From positions 73,060-137,059 of the forward strand of contig CAZSDK010000007.1 in the NCBI GenBank assembly GCA_964605655.1: a stretch of 64,000 nt of DNA. The letters run 5' to 3'. Numbering within the stretch: the stretch's first letter is position 1; every line of letters begins with the position of its first letter. The notes under the pieces are model-generated. The model ran no database searches, was not told where the DNA came from, and saw nothing but the letters and a program-made list of their open reading frames with translations. The DNA is from JAKLIX01 sp964605655 (lineage in GTDB: Bacteria; Bacteroidota; Bacteroidia; Bacteroidales; CAIXZF01). Shown one piece after another: positions 37,801 to 47,769 of this stretch. The position numbers and the translations under genes are program-made.

Positions 37801-40800
37801 TTCCAGTTCCGGATGTCGCTGATAACTGCGGAATCTTATCTGTTATCAATGATTACAACAACAGCTCTGATGCCTCGGGTGTCTATCCCGTCGGGACTAC
37901 TACGGTGATTTGGACCGTAACAGACCAGTGCGGTCATACGTCGACCTGCTCCCACACAATCACAGTGAAAGATGCTGAATTCCCTTCTGTCACTTGTACA
38001 GAACCTATCTATCATTGTATCGAATCTTCATTACTTGGAGAAGCAATAACCGGTATTTCACCGGTAATCGTTGAAAACTGTGCAGTGGGATCTATTACCT
38101 ACATTATCTCCGGAGCTACAATCGCCGATGGGCTGAACGATGCCAGTGGTACCTTCTTCAATCTGGGAATGAGTGTTGTGACCTACACGGTGACGGATAT
38201 TCATGACAATACTTCAACTTGCAGTTTTATTGTAGAGGTATATGCCAGGCCCGTTGCTGGGGCTTCGGCTACTCCTCAGGTCCTTTGTCAGAATGATGAC
38301 TTCACTCTCTTTGGTACGGCTTCCGGAGGAAGTGGTTCAGGGTACACCTATCAATGGTCAGGTCCCAACGCGTTCACCTCTACTGATCAGAATCCGCTTA
38401 TCGTAAATGCACAACCAATCCAAAGCGGACTGTACCTGCTGGTGGTCACCGATTCTCATAACTGTTCTTCTACCAACGATGTAACGGTGGATATCACTGT
38501 TAATCCTCTGCCTGAAGTCACTTTTGCAGTGACGATTTCCGAATCCTGTCTTGATTCTGATCCTATCACTCTGACCGGAGGATTGCCTCTGGGTGGAACC
38601 TACAGTGGAAATGGTGTTCTCGACGGTGTGTTCTATCCGGATCTTGCAGGTCCGGGCAACCATATCATCACTTACACCTTTACCGATGGAAACGGATGTA
38701 CCAACCAGGCTATCAATACGGCTTATGTCTATAATTCACTGCCACCTTCTGTGACTGTTGGTACAGGTGGTGATTACCCGACTCTGACCGGTAATGGTGG
38801 ATTATTTGAGGCTATGAACTCTCATTCACTGTGCCATAACCTTCTGGTGACCATTATCAGCAATATCACCGAACCAGCTATTCACGCCCTGAACGCATGG
38901 GCAGATGATGGCAACGGACCTTACACTGTAACGCTCGTACCCGATCAACCGATAGTAAGGAATATCACCGGTAATATCAATCAGGATATGATCCGGATCA
39001 ATGGTGCAGACAGATTCATCATCGACGGCCGCGTTAATAATCAGGGAAAATACCTGTTATTTAGAAATATGGCTGGATACTATACCACCCTTACCTTCAT
39101 GAATGATGCCTGTAATAATACCATCAGGAATTGTATTATCGAAGGATGTAACAGGACCTCCGCGAACGGTGTGCTGACCATTGGTACAGGGGCAAGTACT
39201 GGTAACGACAACTATCTGATTACGGAAGTAATCTTCAAAGAAGGCAGTACCAGTATCAATCCTAACAATTTGTTGAGCAGCACCAGTACTTCTACCCAGT
39301 CGAACTCGGGAATTGTTGTCCGGAATTGTGAGTTCAAGAACTTCAGGAACAGTGGAGTTATTGTTTCAGGAACCGGAGCCGGTACCAACTGGACCATCGA
39401 GAACAATGTATTCTATTATAATCTGGCAACTGCAGCCTCAACGACGCAGACTGTTATTTACTTCAATCCCGGAGTTTTAGGTACCAATAATATTATCAGA
39501 AACAACCATATCGGTGGCAGTAATGTGAGTAACGGCGGTCTGCCCTGGAAAAACAGTGGTAGTCTGACCTTCAGGGGTATTTTTGCATTATCCGGTACTT
39601 ATACCATCGAAGATAATGTCATTGATAACATCTGGCTTAGCAGTACGGGATCAGCATCCTTCATTGGTATCGACCTAAACAATTCCCTGGGAGGACAAAG
39701 CACCATCAGCAGAAACATCATCGGAGCCCTTTATACAGCCAATTCCATTACTATTTCAGGAACTGGCAACTTTACGGGCATCAATGCGAGTTCATCCCTG
39801 TTTACTCAGGTTCTTGAGATGAACTCCATTGCGAATGTGACCTATACCAGTACAGGAACTGCCTCACCGATAATCACCGGAATATCAGCCAACAAGGCTG
39901 AAATCAGGAAGAATAAGATCTATTCCCTGACCTGTAACGGTGTGAACCTCACACCCACTCTGCAGGGAATCATCCTGAATGGAATCTCGGGATCTACTAA
40001 TACCTGTTCCAATAATATGATTTCTCTGGGTGGAGGCACTTCACTCAATCCGGCCGTCTATGGAATTTTTGACAACTCCGTCTCGAATTCCAACGGGGTT
40101 TACTACTACAACACAGTAAACCTATACGGTACCTCGGCAACTGGAAAGATCTCTGCTTGTTTCTACAGGAAAAATTCAACGAAGATGACAATGATGAATA
40201 ACCTGTTCAGCAATTTCAGATCTCCGGTTTCCTTAGGTCAGTATGCGGTATATACGATCTCCAGCACTTATTGGAATACTTCAAATTATAACGATTTTTA
40301 CTCTTCTTCCGGACCTCTTGCCTACTGGGCAGGATCCAATAAGACAACCCTGGCACAATGGCAGGCTGCCTCTGGTAAAGATGCCAACAGCATCTCTGTC
40401 GCACCTGTGTATTTCAGTTCTACCAATCTACACCTAACTGCCGCCAATGCCGGCATCAATAACAAGGGGTATCCCGTTGCGACAGTAACTATCGACATTG
40501 ACAATGAAGCCCGACATGTCTCAACACCTGACATAGGATGTGATGAATTCTCAGCTGTACCACCGAGGTTCGAAGAAACCATACCTGAAGGAGTGTTTAC
40601 CATGAATATCTACCCGAATCCATTCCTGAGCAGTACAACCATCGAAATCGAACTTTCTGAGGAGGTTACCGTTGATATGGAGGTGTTTACCCTTTTAGGA
40701 GATAAGATTCAGTCACTGGCGAACGGCTCACTTTCCAGGGGTACCCATACTTATTCCTTTGGGTCTTCCGACTTACCTGCGGGAATCTACATCTGTCGTA

Positions 40801-40853
40801 TGGTCATTGGAGGACAGCAGGTGGTGGTAAAACGAATGCAGCTGGTCAAATAA
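31846..40853 (+). CDS. Giant Ig/HYR-repeat adhesin with T9SS sorting domain (spans two assembly gaps)
   Basis: This is one gene interrupted by two N gaps. In order it has: a signal peptide (ending NLVKAQ); eight Cys-rich Ig-like modules (31.95-34.1 kb, each like WYTSSCGGTLVGTGN and TTYYGRYENGSPC); at least three HYR-like modules of 96 residues around gap 1; seven more Ig modules (34.85-36.73 kb); one divergent Ig domain; HYR-like modules of 85 residues around gap 2; further HYR and PKD-like domains (37.7-38.75 kb); a beta-helix region (38.75-40.5 kb); and a T9SS type A sorting domain from IYPNPFLSSTTIEIELSE to MQLVK. The start is the ATG at 31846, chosen over an in-frame TTG at 31801 for its signal peptide. 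The apparent frame change after gap 2 is an artefact of gap size. It is probably a cell-surface adhesin or matrix protein. Confidence 0.88.
34697..34796. other. Assembly gap 1 (100 N) at a collapsed 288-bp repeat
   Basis: This is a run of exactly 100 N, a placeholder length. The flanks are copies of the same HYR-encoding unit with a period of 288 bp (GCCACCTGCG recurs at 34363 and 34651). Phase arithmetic gives a true missing length of 220 + 288k bp, which preserves the reading frame. Confidence 0.9.
37571..37670. other. Assembly gap 2 (100 N) at a collapsed 255-bp repeat
   Basis: This is a second run of 100 N. The flanks are copies of a 255-bp HYR-encoding unit (the block ending CACCCTCCG recurs at 37315 and 37570). 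The 54 bp after the gap are identical to 37486-37539. The missing length should be 170 + 255k bp, which restores the frame that 100 N breaks. Confidence 0.9.
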
Positions 40854-40861
40854 TCCAACCT

Positions 40862-40906
40862 ACATCTCCCCGGTGCAGAAGCACGCACCGGGGAGATGTT
40901 ATTTTT
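40862..40906 (+). terminator. Rho-independent terminator after the giant adhesin
   Basis: Perfect 15-bp arms, ACATCTCCCCGGTGC (40862-40876) and GCACCGGGGAGATGT (40885-40899), with an 8-nt loop are followed by TATTTTT. The element ends only 13 bp before the CRISPR array, so read-through from the adhesin into the array should be weak. Confidence 0.92.
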
Positions 40907-40919
40907 CCTGCTGCTCACG

Positions 40920-42711
40920 ATACCAGTTGCTCTTCTGATTATTTCTTTATGGTAGAAACCACAGCAGGCAGTTTGAGAAAAGGAAATTCATCACGGTTGT
41001 GATTGGCTTTCAGATTGTATCTTTATGGTAGAAACCACAGCCGTCGTGTGTCATAACACGTATTTGATGAGTTGTGATTGGCTTTCAGATTGTATCTTTA
41101 TGGTAGAAACCACAGCATCCTTGGCATCGTTGGTGAGTATCCCTATGTTGTGATTGGCTTTCAGATTGTATCTTTATGGTAGAAACCACAGCGGCCAATT
41201 CGTATAACCCCAATGCAGTGGCGTTGTGATTGGCTTTCAGATTGTATCTTTATGGTAGAAATCACAGCATTTACGAACGACATCATTCACTATGATCCGT
41301 TGTGATTGGCTTTTAGATTGTATCTTTATGGTAGAAACCACAGCTGGAAAGGCTTAACACACCCCTGGACACCTGTTGTGATTGGCTTTCAGATTGTATC
41401 TTTATGGTAGAAACCACAGCGAAGAAGTGAGACTCTTAAATACCTGCTCCGTTGTGATTGGCTTTCAGATTGTATCTTTATGGTAGAAACCACAGCAAGT
41501 TTCTATCGTATAACTTGTTTCCATATGTTGTGATTGGCTTTCAGATTGTATCTTTATGGTAGAAACCACAGCTGAAACCTCTGAACCAACGGTGTAACAG
41601 ATGTTGTGATTGGCTTTCAGATTGTATCTTTATGGTAGAAACCACAGCAGGTGACGAATTCCATCACGAGCTGGGACTGTTGTGATTGGCTTTCAGATTG
41701 TATCTTTATGGTAGAAACCACAGCGTCGAGGGTAGGGATGAATAAAACAAATCGGTTGTGATTGGCTTTCAGATTGTATCTTTATGGTAGAAACCACAGC
41801 GGATTGGGTAGTTTATAACGGTGCTGATCTGTTGTGATTGGCTTTCAGATTGTATCTTTATGGTAGAAACCACAGCAATCCGTGGGGATCTGAGAAAGGT
41901 TCTCATGTTGTGATTGGCTTTCAGATTGTATCTTTATGGTAGAAACCACAGCTGAAATGGAGATATCTCCTACATCCAATTCGTTGTGATTGGCTTTCAG
42001 ATTGTATCTTTATGGTAGAAACCACAGCAAGTGTACCGATGGTTCCCAAATCCTTTGTGTTGTGATTGGCTTTCAGATTGTATCTTTATGGTAGAAACCA
42101 CAGCATTTCTCCCAATTATAGGAAAACCCTGTATGTTGTGATTGGCTTTCAGATTGTATCTTTATGGTAGAAACCACAGCAATATAAGCTATATTTGCTC
42201 CTGAATTTGGGTTGTGATTGGCTTTCAGATTGTATCTTTATGGTAGAAACCACAGCGATGTTGTTCGACATCAGTCCAGAAAATCAGTTGTGATTGGCTT
42301 TCAGATTGTATCTTTATGGTAGAAACCACAGCTGCCAAGTGTATTGAGAAGGTTCTTGAAGGTTGTGATTGGCTTTCAGATTGTATCTTTATGGTAGAAA
42401 CCACAGCGATGAGAGCCGTTAAGTTCATCTATACTCTGTTGTGATTGGCTTTCAGATTGTATCTTTATGGTAGAAACCACAGCCTTTGTAACTTCTGGTA
42501 TTCATTTTCCAGGGTTGTGATTGGCTTTCAGATTGTATCTTTATGGTAGAAACCACAGCGCCGTACAAGGTATAGACAGTCTCTTCTTCGTTGTGATTGG
42601 CTTTCAGATTGTATCTTTATGGTAGAAACCACAGCAATTTTGGGGAATATGAAGATGTTCCTACTGTTGTGATTGGCTTTCAGATTGTATCTTTATGGTA
42701 GAAACCACAGC
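40920..42711 (+). CRISPR. Type II-C CRISPR array, 24 repeats and 23 spacers
   Basis: Repeats are 46 bp, starting GTTGTGATTGGC and ending GAAACCACAGC; spacers are 29-30 bp, for a period of 75-76 bp. The first repeat (40920-40965) is degenerate in its 5' half, the repeat at 41223 has a C-to-T at its position 40 and that at 41299 a C-to-T at position 16. All others, through the last at 42666-42711, look identical. The degenerate end marks the old end, so new spacers are probably added on the right, beside cas2. Complementarity to the tracrRNA shows the crRNA strand is the plus strand. Each intact repeat contains TTG (positions 2-4), an 18-nt gap and TATCTTTA (23-30), a Bacteroidota-type promoter. 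Confidence 0.98.
40997..41025 (+). promoter_or_regulatory. Promoter embedded in a CRISPR repeat (representative copy)
   Basis: In the first intact repeat, TTG (40997-40999) and TATCTTTA (41018-41025) are 18 nt apart, fitting the Bacteroidota TTG/TAnnTTTG promoter except for the last base. Transcription would start near repeat position 34-35, giving a short 5' repeat tail, one spacer and the next repeat. The same element is present in every intact repeat. Confidence 0.6.
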
Positions 42712-42763
42712 CGCTTAAGCCAAATGCGTTGAGAACCGTGGTTTCCGGTGATTTCTGCCAGAG
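42712..42763. other. Putative acquisition leader on the cas side of the array
   Basis: Fifty-two bases lie between the last intact repeat and a terminator. Because the degenerate repeat is on the opposite end, this short stretch is the likely leader guiding spacer insertion. It has no obvious promoter toward the array. Confidence 0.45.
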
Positions 42764-42813
42764 AAAAAAATGCCCTCTCCTGTTGCCTTGAAGCCAGGTT
42801 GGGGCATTTTTTT
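42764..42813. terminator. Bidirectional terminator between array and cas operon
   Basis: AAAAAAATGCCC (42764-42775) and GGGGCATTTTTTT (42801-42813) form a stem with A/T tracts on both sides. It can stop rightward transcription from the array and leftward transcription from cas2, which ends at 42824. Confidence 0.85.
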
Positions 42814-42823
42814 CTGTCCCAAA

Positions 42824-43162
42824 TCAAAACAATTCCAGTTGCTGGGGAACCCCTGGAAGGTCCGATTCCTTTTTACCCAGGAATACTTCCATGGAGGCGA
42901 ATTGCTTGTCGGTGATGGTCATGATACCAATATGACCTTTCTCAGGGAGAATGCGTTTCACCCTTTTTATATGGGTTTCGGCATTCTCCCTGCTGGGACA
43001 GTGCCGCAAATACATCGAAAACTGGAACATGGAAAAACCATCAGCCATGATGTCTTTTCGGAAACGGGTGGCTATTCTTCTTTCTTTTTTTGTAACCACC
43101 GGAAGATCAAAAAATACAAGTATCCACAAGATCCTATAGGAACTAAAACATTGATTTTCCAT
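42824..43162 (-). CDS. cas2: CRISPR-associated endonuclease Cas2
   Basis: Cas2 is the dimeric partner of Cas1 in spacer integration. The 112 residues have the ferredoxin-like fold signature WILVFFDLPVVTKKERR with the conserved Asp of the first strand, then GFSMFQFSMYLRHCPSRENA and GHIGIMTITDKQF. The length is typical of type II Cas2. Its ATG starts one base after the cas1 stop codon. It is the last gene of the cas9-cas1-cas2 operon and faces the array across a bidirectional terminator. Confidence 0.96.
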   Translation of the reverse strand: MENQCFSSYRILWILVFFDLPVVTKKERRIATRFRKDIMADGFSMFQFSMYLRHCPSRENAETHIKRVKRILPEKGHIGIMTITDKQFASMEVFLGKKESDLPGVPQQLELF

Positions 43163-43163
43163 T

Positions 43164-44108
43164 TTACACTGACCTTGTACTCATGAATTCAGGATAAAGT
43201 ATTTTTCTTTCGTCTCCCTCAAAACAACGAGCAAGAGAAGCGGTGGTCCTTTGCATGGCCACCTCCAACGGCATCCTGTCTCCTTCCATCTGCACATCGG
43301 ACTGACCCAGTACAAAGAAATGCTTTTTCTGATCCAGGCTAATCTCCCTGTAATCCACACCAGAGCGGGTGATCCTTACTACAATTTCATCGACGAAGGG
43401 CCGATAGGGTTCCATCACATCATCGGCCAGGCAGTAGGCATTGTACTTATTCCGGTGATGAATCCCCAGGGTGGGGAGCAAACCCGAACCCACAAGGCAA
43501 CGGGCTGTCATTGCCCGAAGTATGGAGTAGCCATAGTTGAGCAGGTTGTTTGGGGGATCCCCTTCACGGCTCCTGGAGAAGAACAGTTCCATTGGGAATA
43601 GATGGCTCCAGTAATACTGGGCCCCTTTGGCTTCGCACTGGGTCCCATCCCCCGATGAGACCTCTTTTGCATATTTTTCCAGGAGACCTGAATCCCTTCC
43701 TGCCTTCCGCAACATAGCAGCCTGGTTTTTCAGTTTGGCTTTTACCGTCTGTTGCCAAAGCTGTTTCTTAAGAGACACACCAGCATCGATCTGAGCTTTG
43801 AACCTTTCCTGCTGGATATAATGTACATCAAGGGGAAGAAAAAGTCCGTTGGGATGATGGGTCGCATCGCAGGTGATCACAGCAGTGTTGTTCTCCATCA
43901 GAGCAGATAAAAGAGCGTGGGACAGGGTAACCTGCATGTTCTCTATTATAATTGTTCCTATGTCTTCAACAGGGATGCTGGCAACGGCCTCTCTCTTGAA
44001 ATCTTCCGGCAGGGCATCACTTTTCTCCACCACCGGCAACCTGACCAGCAATTGTTTGTTACCCAGACTTAGATAGACAGGATTACTGAAAACCAGGGTT
44101 CTTCTCAT
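43164..44108 (-). CDS. cas1: CRISPR-associated integrase Cas1
   Basis: Cas1 integrates new spacers into the array with Cas2. The 314 residues match type II Cas1: N-terminal beta domain (RTLVFSNPVYLSLGNKQLLV; DIGTIIIENMQVTLSHALLS), then the helical catalytic domain with NNLLNYGYSILRAMTARCLVG, GIHHRNKYNAYCLADDVMEPYRPFVD, which hold the conserved catalytic Glu/His/Asp region. Its ATG overlaps the cas9 stop codon by one base (TAATG), so the two are translationally coupled. No cas4 or csn2 follows, which defines subtype II-C. Confidence 0.97.
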   Translation of the reverse strand: MRRTLVFSNPVYLSLGNKQLLVRLPVVEKSDALPEDFKREAVASIPVEDIGTIIIENMQVTLSHALLSALMENNTAVITCDATHHPNGLFLPLDVHYIQQERFKAQIDAGVSLKKQLWQQTVKAKLKNQAAMLRKAGRDSGLLEKYAKEVSSGDGTQCEAKGAQYYWSHLFPMELFFSRSREGDPPNNLLNYGYSILRAMTARCLVGSGLLPTLGIHHRNKYNAYCLADDVMEPYRPFVDEIVVRITRSGVDYREISLDQKKHFFVLGQSDVQMEGDRMPLEVAMQRTTASLARCFEGDERKILYPEFMSTRSV

Positions 44109-47100
44109 TAAAATGAAATTTTTCCAAGGACATTCAGTGGCACTTTGACAGGATTCAATTCAAGTAATCTTGACACACTCTTTATCCGATAATATCGCTT
44201 TGATTCTCTATCAGTTGCTTCTTTCCTTTCCTTTGTTTCAAGATGGCTAAACAGGGTATAATCGCTTTTTGAGATGTAACCTACTCTATACAAGCACTTT
44301 GATAACTCCGAGTATTTCATCGAAAGCACCCTTTCCTTTTCCTCGAGTAAATCCAACACAAATAGTTCATTTTGCTGCATACTTATTAGGAGATTCAACC
44401 CTGGAGAAGGAAGTAGTTGAAGGAAGCTATCAGGTAGCTGGGTATTCAACAAACTGTCCCACAAAGCATCGGTGTCACTGATGATCACGGGCAATCCGTA
44501 TTTCTTCCTTTCCACGGCATGCCAGAAAGTGACCACATGTTCCTGCTTATTACCTTGGCTGTCCGTGTAAATGGCCACATGATGGTTATTCCCGGGTTTT
44601 ACATAACCGATAGGTTCTTTCGCCTCATTGAATTTTACAGGAGCTACCTTGCCAGGGTCCAGCCTGGCAAAGAGCCGGACCGTTCTGATGGGAATTTTGC
44701 TTTCAGGGGTCAGATAAACTGGGTCATTCTCAATATCTTTGAAGGCATTTTTCTCTCCCAGTCTGCTCATCCTTTCCCGGATAACCTTTCGAACCCCATC
44801 ATCCACGATATAGGGCAGATCTTTTTCTTTAAGAGTGGTAATGGGATATTTAATCACCAATTCTTCCTTAAAAACACTGGCCCATTCGAGCGGAACCCTT
44901 TTCTCTACGTCCAGGTACACGGGATCGGCCTTGATGGATTTCATGGTTTTAGAAACATCTCCTTCACAGGCTGCCAGCCGGTCTTCGACATGTTTCCGAA
45001 TGGCGGGTTTGACGATAATTTGCGGATTCTCCAGCAGCTTTTTCAGGGGTACATTCCTTTGCAGGGTTCTGATCTTCCCATACACAGATTCTTCACTCAA
45101 AGCCCCGCGCGGAACCAGGATGTTATCCTGGACCACGACTCTCTTTCCATTTTTAAACTGGTATCTTTTACCGGGAGTTGCCACCTTCTTGCCGGCCTTA
45201 AAAGAGATCAGTATTCCCTCGACCGCCTCCGTCACTCTTGCACAGGGAAAGTGGGGTTGCTGAACCAACCAATTTTCAAACTTTGTCAATCTACCGTCCA
45301 TTTCTATATTTCTTTCCTTAGATTTCATATATAAAACCTCGGAGGACATATGGCTTGATAAAGTATTTAACCTTTGAATTATAGCCTGATGGGTACAGGC
45401 GACAGCCAACGCATCGATGGCATGATGCCGGTGATCATCTCGCTTGGTCCAATTTACTATTCTTTCTTCCCTATGGATTTGACCGTTGCGCTCGACTTCA
45501 ATCCACTCGGTTTGAGCATATTCTCTATATCTTTTTAATTGAATTTTTTCGAGAATGTCCCCCCAACCCCAGAGTCGTCTTACCCTTTCAGTCACACTAC
45601 CGGTGGTTGATGTCACTTGCGGGCAAACTTGTTTCAGAATTTCAATGGATTTCTTTGCTATATATTGTGTTTCACGAAGTTGACGATTAAGGAAATCCTC
45701 CGGGATTTTATCTCCTGCGGTCAGGAGACGGTCCCTCTTGGTCTTTGATATCACCTTTCTTTTAAATAAATCTTCCACCCTTTGCAGATAATCTTCAAAC
45801 TCCTCTTGGGTTTTAGTGGTTTTAATAAAGTCAAGCGCCGTCATCGTTTTCTTATCAGCATTACAATGCCTGTGTGTAAGGGTCTTGTTGCTGAGTGAAT
45901 CATCAAAAAAGACAGACCTGGGTATAATGTGTTCAACTTCAACATCTTCTCCAGTCAGAGCTTCCTTTAATCCGAATAACCTTCCACAATATAGACATGT
46001 GGCATGTATCTTAGAGTCATTACCATTTATCTCCTTGAAGAGTTTCCACTTTTCAATTCTTTTCCGAGTTGCTACTAGGTTGTATTCCTCTATAATTTGA
46101 CGGGAAATGGCCATGTTTAGCCTCTCCCTCTCTCCTTGGGCCCTCGATGCTTTAATTCTTTCCTTTTTACTTTGCTTCAATTCTCTTGCCAGCTCTACTC
46201 TTATCTCATCCGGTTTTCCCCATTCATCGATGATGGCATTAACAACATGGACCATCTGGTTCAGGATCTTTTCCACAATGGGTTGTCGAAGGCTGCTCTT
46301 TCGCAAGAGTTCCAATTTTGGTTGTAGTTTTTGAACCACTGAACTTTTTGCAGTGTGATCGAAACCCGCTAATTGACAAGCCTCTGAGTAAATGTAGCCC
46401 TGTTCAAGAAAGGGCAGTAACTTCCGGATAGCCCTCGCTGATTTGTTGCCGTATCCAAGCTTCACAAAATCTATCTTTGATATTGATTTAACAATTTCTT
46501 CCGAAGTGATACCAAATTTGTTTTGAAGTGCTGAACCTAGTTCACTTTTTCCCTTCTGTGAATAAACAGAATGCCAAAGCCGGTATAACGGCTGTTTTTC
46601 AAAGTCATCCGAAAGTGTCTTATTCCATTCACCAGTATCAATATCCAGAGATTGTCTAAACTCGAATTGCATATATTTCTCACAATCTGGTAATCCAGAC
46701 AGTATTTTCCTTAAGGTAACTTTAGTGGTATTCCCTGGTAAGCCTTTGCTAATTAATTCTCCACCGTAATATCCCTCTTCCTCATTTAACCCCAATATTT
46801 TAATTAGCTCAGTCAATGTCAGTTTTTCATTGTTATCCAGATAGTTAAACAATTGTCGCTTTTGATCAAGAGTAAGTTCCAATTTGTCCCCTTTTCTGTT
46901 CGTGAGAGAAATATTATTGATGGTCTCCCAGATTTTACAAACCTGGAAAAGCGGTGAAGAACGGGGAGCCACTTTGGGTCCGGCAAATACTATCTTCCCA
47001 TCATGCTCATAGTTTTTCCCTTCGAACTCACATACTGAAATCAGATGTTTACATGACTTCAGCGGTCGCTGGTAATAAATGATCTCATTCCGAATCATTT

Positions 47101-47752
47101 CATAATTTCCAGGTTCAAGGACGTCAGGGTAATACTCCATCTGTTTCTTCCAAATCAGGTCAAATTCTTCCATATAGGCCTGCCGGGGAAAAACCTGTTC
47201 TTTAATCCTGTATGCTGATGACTCTCTCAGGCCTTTCAGAAAATACTGTCCCACCGTCAGTCCTTCTTTTTTTATGGCATCAAACCTTGAATTCACCTGA
47301 GCAACATATTCCTTCTGCCCGGGATCTGATGAATTGTCCTGCCTGGAGTGGCGGTACCCTCTTTTCTGATTCAGGTGAAAGAAAATACGCCCGAGTTCAG
47401 TGAGTTCGATCCTTTCATTTAGAGCCTTTTCCCGCAATTGATACAGGCTGATGGCATCCAGTTTAAACAAATCTCTTCCTGGCATCATGTTAAGGCGTGT
47501 CAGTTTATCTTTCAGGTAGGCTTTTCGAAGCTGATACCGGTCATAACCCTTCCTCATGGTTCTTTTCTGGGTCCTCTGGCTGCACTTGGACTCCCCTGAA
47601 CCTTTGGAAAAATCATCGTCCTCGGTACCGGAATACGGTATGATTCGACAACCCATTCCCAGAATATCAATCGGTTTCCTTTCATCATCCTCCGAGATAA
47701 GTGCCCATCCAATGGAGGCCACACCGAGGTCAAGACCTAAAATCTTTTTCAT
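44108..47752 (-). CDS. cas9: CRISPR-associated endonuclease Cas9, type II-C
   Basis: This is the RNA-guided DNA nuclease, 1,214 residues from the ATG at 47750-47752 (an upstream in-frame TTG adds three residues and is less likely). RuvC-I is LGLDLGVASIGWAL with Asp8; an Arg/Lys-rich bridge helix spans about 58-85. RuvC-II is IRVELARELK with Glu520. The HNH domain (about 580-640) has His608 in EVEHIIPRS, Asn622 and Asn631, plus a possible zinc site (Cys586, Cys589, Cys630). RuvC-III is HRHHAIDALAVA with His776/777 and Asp780. All catalytic residues are present, so both strands should be cut. The C-terminal WED/PAM region contains a duplicated block of about 50 residues (about 913-962 and 982-1031). 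cas1 and cas2 follow; the tracrRNA is divergent upstream. Confidence 0.97.
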   Translation of the reverse strand: MKKILGLDLGVASIGWALISEDDERKPIDILGMGCRIIPYSGTEDDDFSKGSGESKCSQRTQKRTMRKGYDRYQLRKAYLKDKLTRLNMMPGRDLFKLDAISLYQLREKALNERIELTELGRIFFHLNQKRGYRHSRQDNSSDPGQKEYVAQVNSRFDAIKKEGLTVGQYFLKGLRESSAYRIKEQVFPRQAYMEEFDLIWKKQMEYYPDVLEPGNYEMIRNEIIYYQRPLKSCKHLISVCEFEGKNYEHDGKIVFAGPKVAPRSSPLFQVCKIWETINNISLTNRKGDKLELTLDQKRQLFNYLDNNEKLTLTELIKILGLNEEEGYYGGELISKGLPGNTTKVTLRKILSGLPDCEKYMQFEFRQSLDIDTGEWNKTLSDDFEKQPLYRLWHSVYSQKGKSELGSALQNKFGITSEEIVKSISKIDFVKLGYGNKSARAIRKLLPFLEQGYIYSEACQLAGFDHTAKSSVVQKLQPKLELLRKSSLRQPIVEKILNQMVHVVNAIIDEWGKPDEIRVELARELKQSKKERIKASRAQGERERLNMAISRQIIEEYNLVATRKRIEKWKLFKEINGNDSKIHATCLYCGRLFGLKEALTGEDVEVEHIIPRSVFFDDSLSNKTLTHRHCNADKKTMTALDFIKTTKTQEEFEDYLQRVEDLFKRKVISKTKRDRLLTAGDKIPEDFLNRQLRETQYIAKKSIEILKQVCPQVTSTTGSVTERVRRLWGWGDILEKIQLKRYREYAQTEWIEVERNGQIHREERIVNWTKRDDHRHHAIDALAVACTHQAIIQRLNTLSSHMSSEVLYMKSKERNIEMDGRLTKFENWLVQQPHFPCARVTEAVEGILISFKAGKKVATPGKRYQFKNGKRVVVQDNILVPRGALSEESVYGKIRTLQRNVPLKKLLENPQIIVKPAIRKHVEDRLAACEGDVSKTMKSIKADPVYLDVEKRVPLEWASVFKEELVIKYPITTLKEKDLPYIVDDGVRKVIRERMSRLGEKNAFKDIENDPVYLTPESKIPIRTVRLFARLDPGKVAPVKFNEAKEPIGYVKPGNNHHVAIYTDSQGNKQEHVVTFWHAVERKKYGLPVIISDTDALWDSLLNTQLPDSFLQLLPSPGLNLLISMQQNELFVLDLLEEKERVLSMKYSELSKCLYRVGYISKSDYTLFSHLETKERKEATDRESKRYYRIKSVSRLLELNPVKVPLNVLGKISF

Positions 47753-47769
47753 ACCAAGCAATTTTATGA

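Noticed and set aside
37671..37908. Continuation of the adhesin frame after gap 2 as a Leu/Ser/Pro-rich sequence
   Set aside because: This frame results from the arbitrary 100-N gap length; the neighbouring frame continues the HYR sequence DDCSNFITATATFTIEDN.
42770..43186. Open frame opposite cas2
   Set aside because: It starts inside the bidirectional terminator and mirrors cas2; no family similarity.
44519..45334. 271-codon open frame antisense to cas9
   Set aside because: It lies wholly inside cas9 on the opposite strand, and cas9 has all catalytic motifs in its own frame.
42824..47752. Type II-A or II-B assignment
   Set aside because: No csn2 or cas4 is present; the operon is cas9-cas1-cas2 only, which is type II-C.
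47753..47761. TTG start three codons upstream of the cas9 ATG
   Set aside because: The ATG gives the standard MKKILGLDLG opening and the extension is not family-like.
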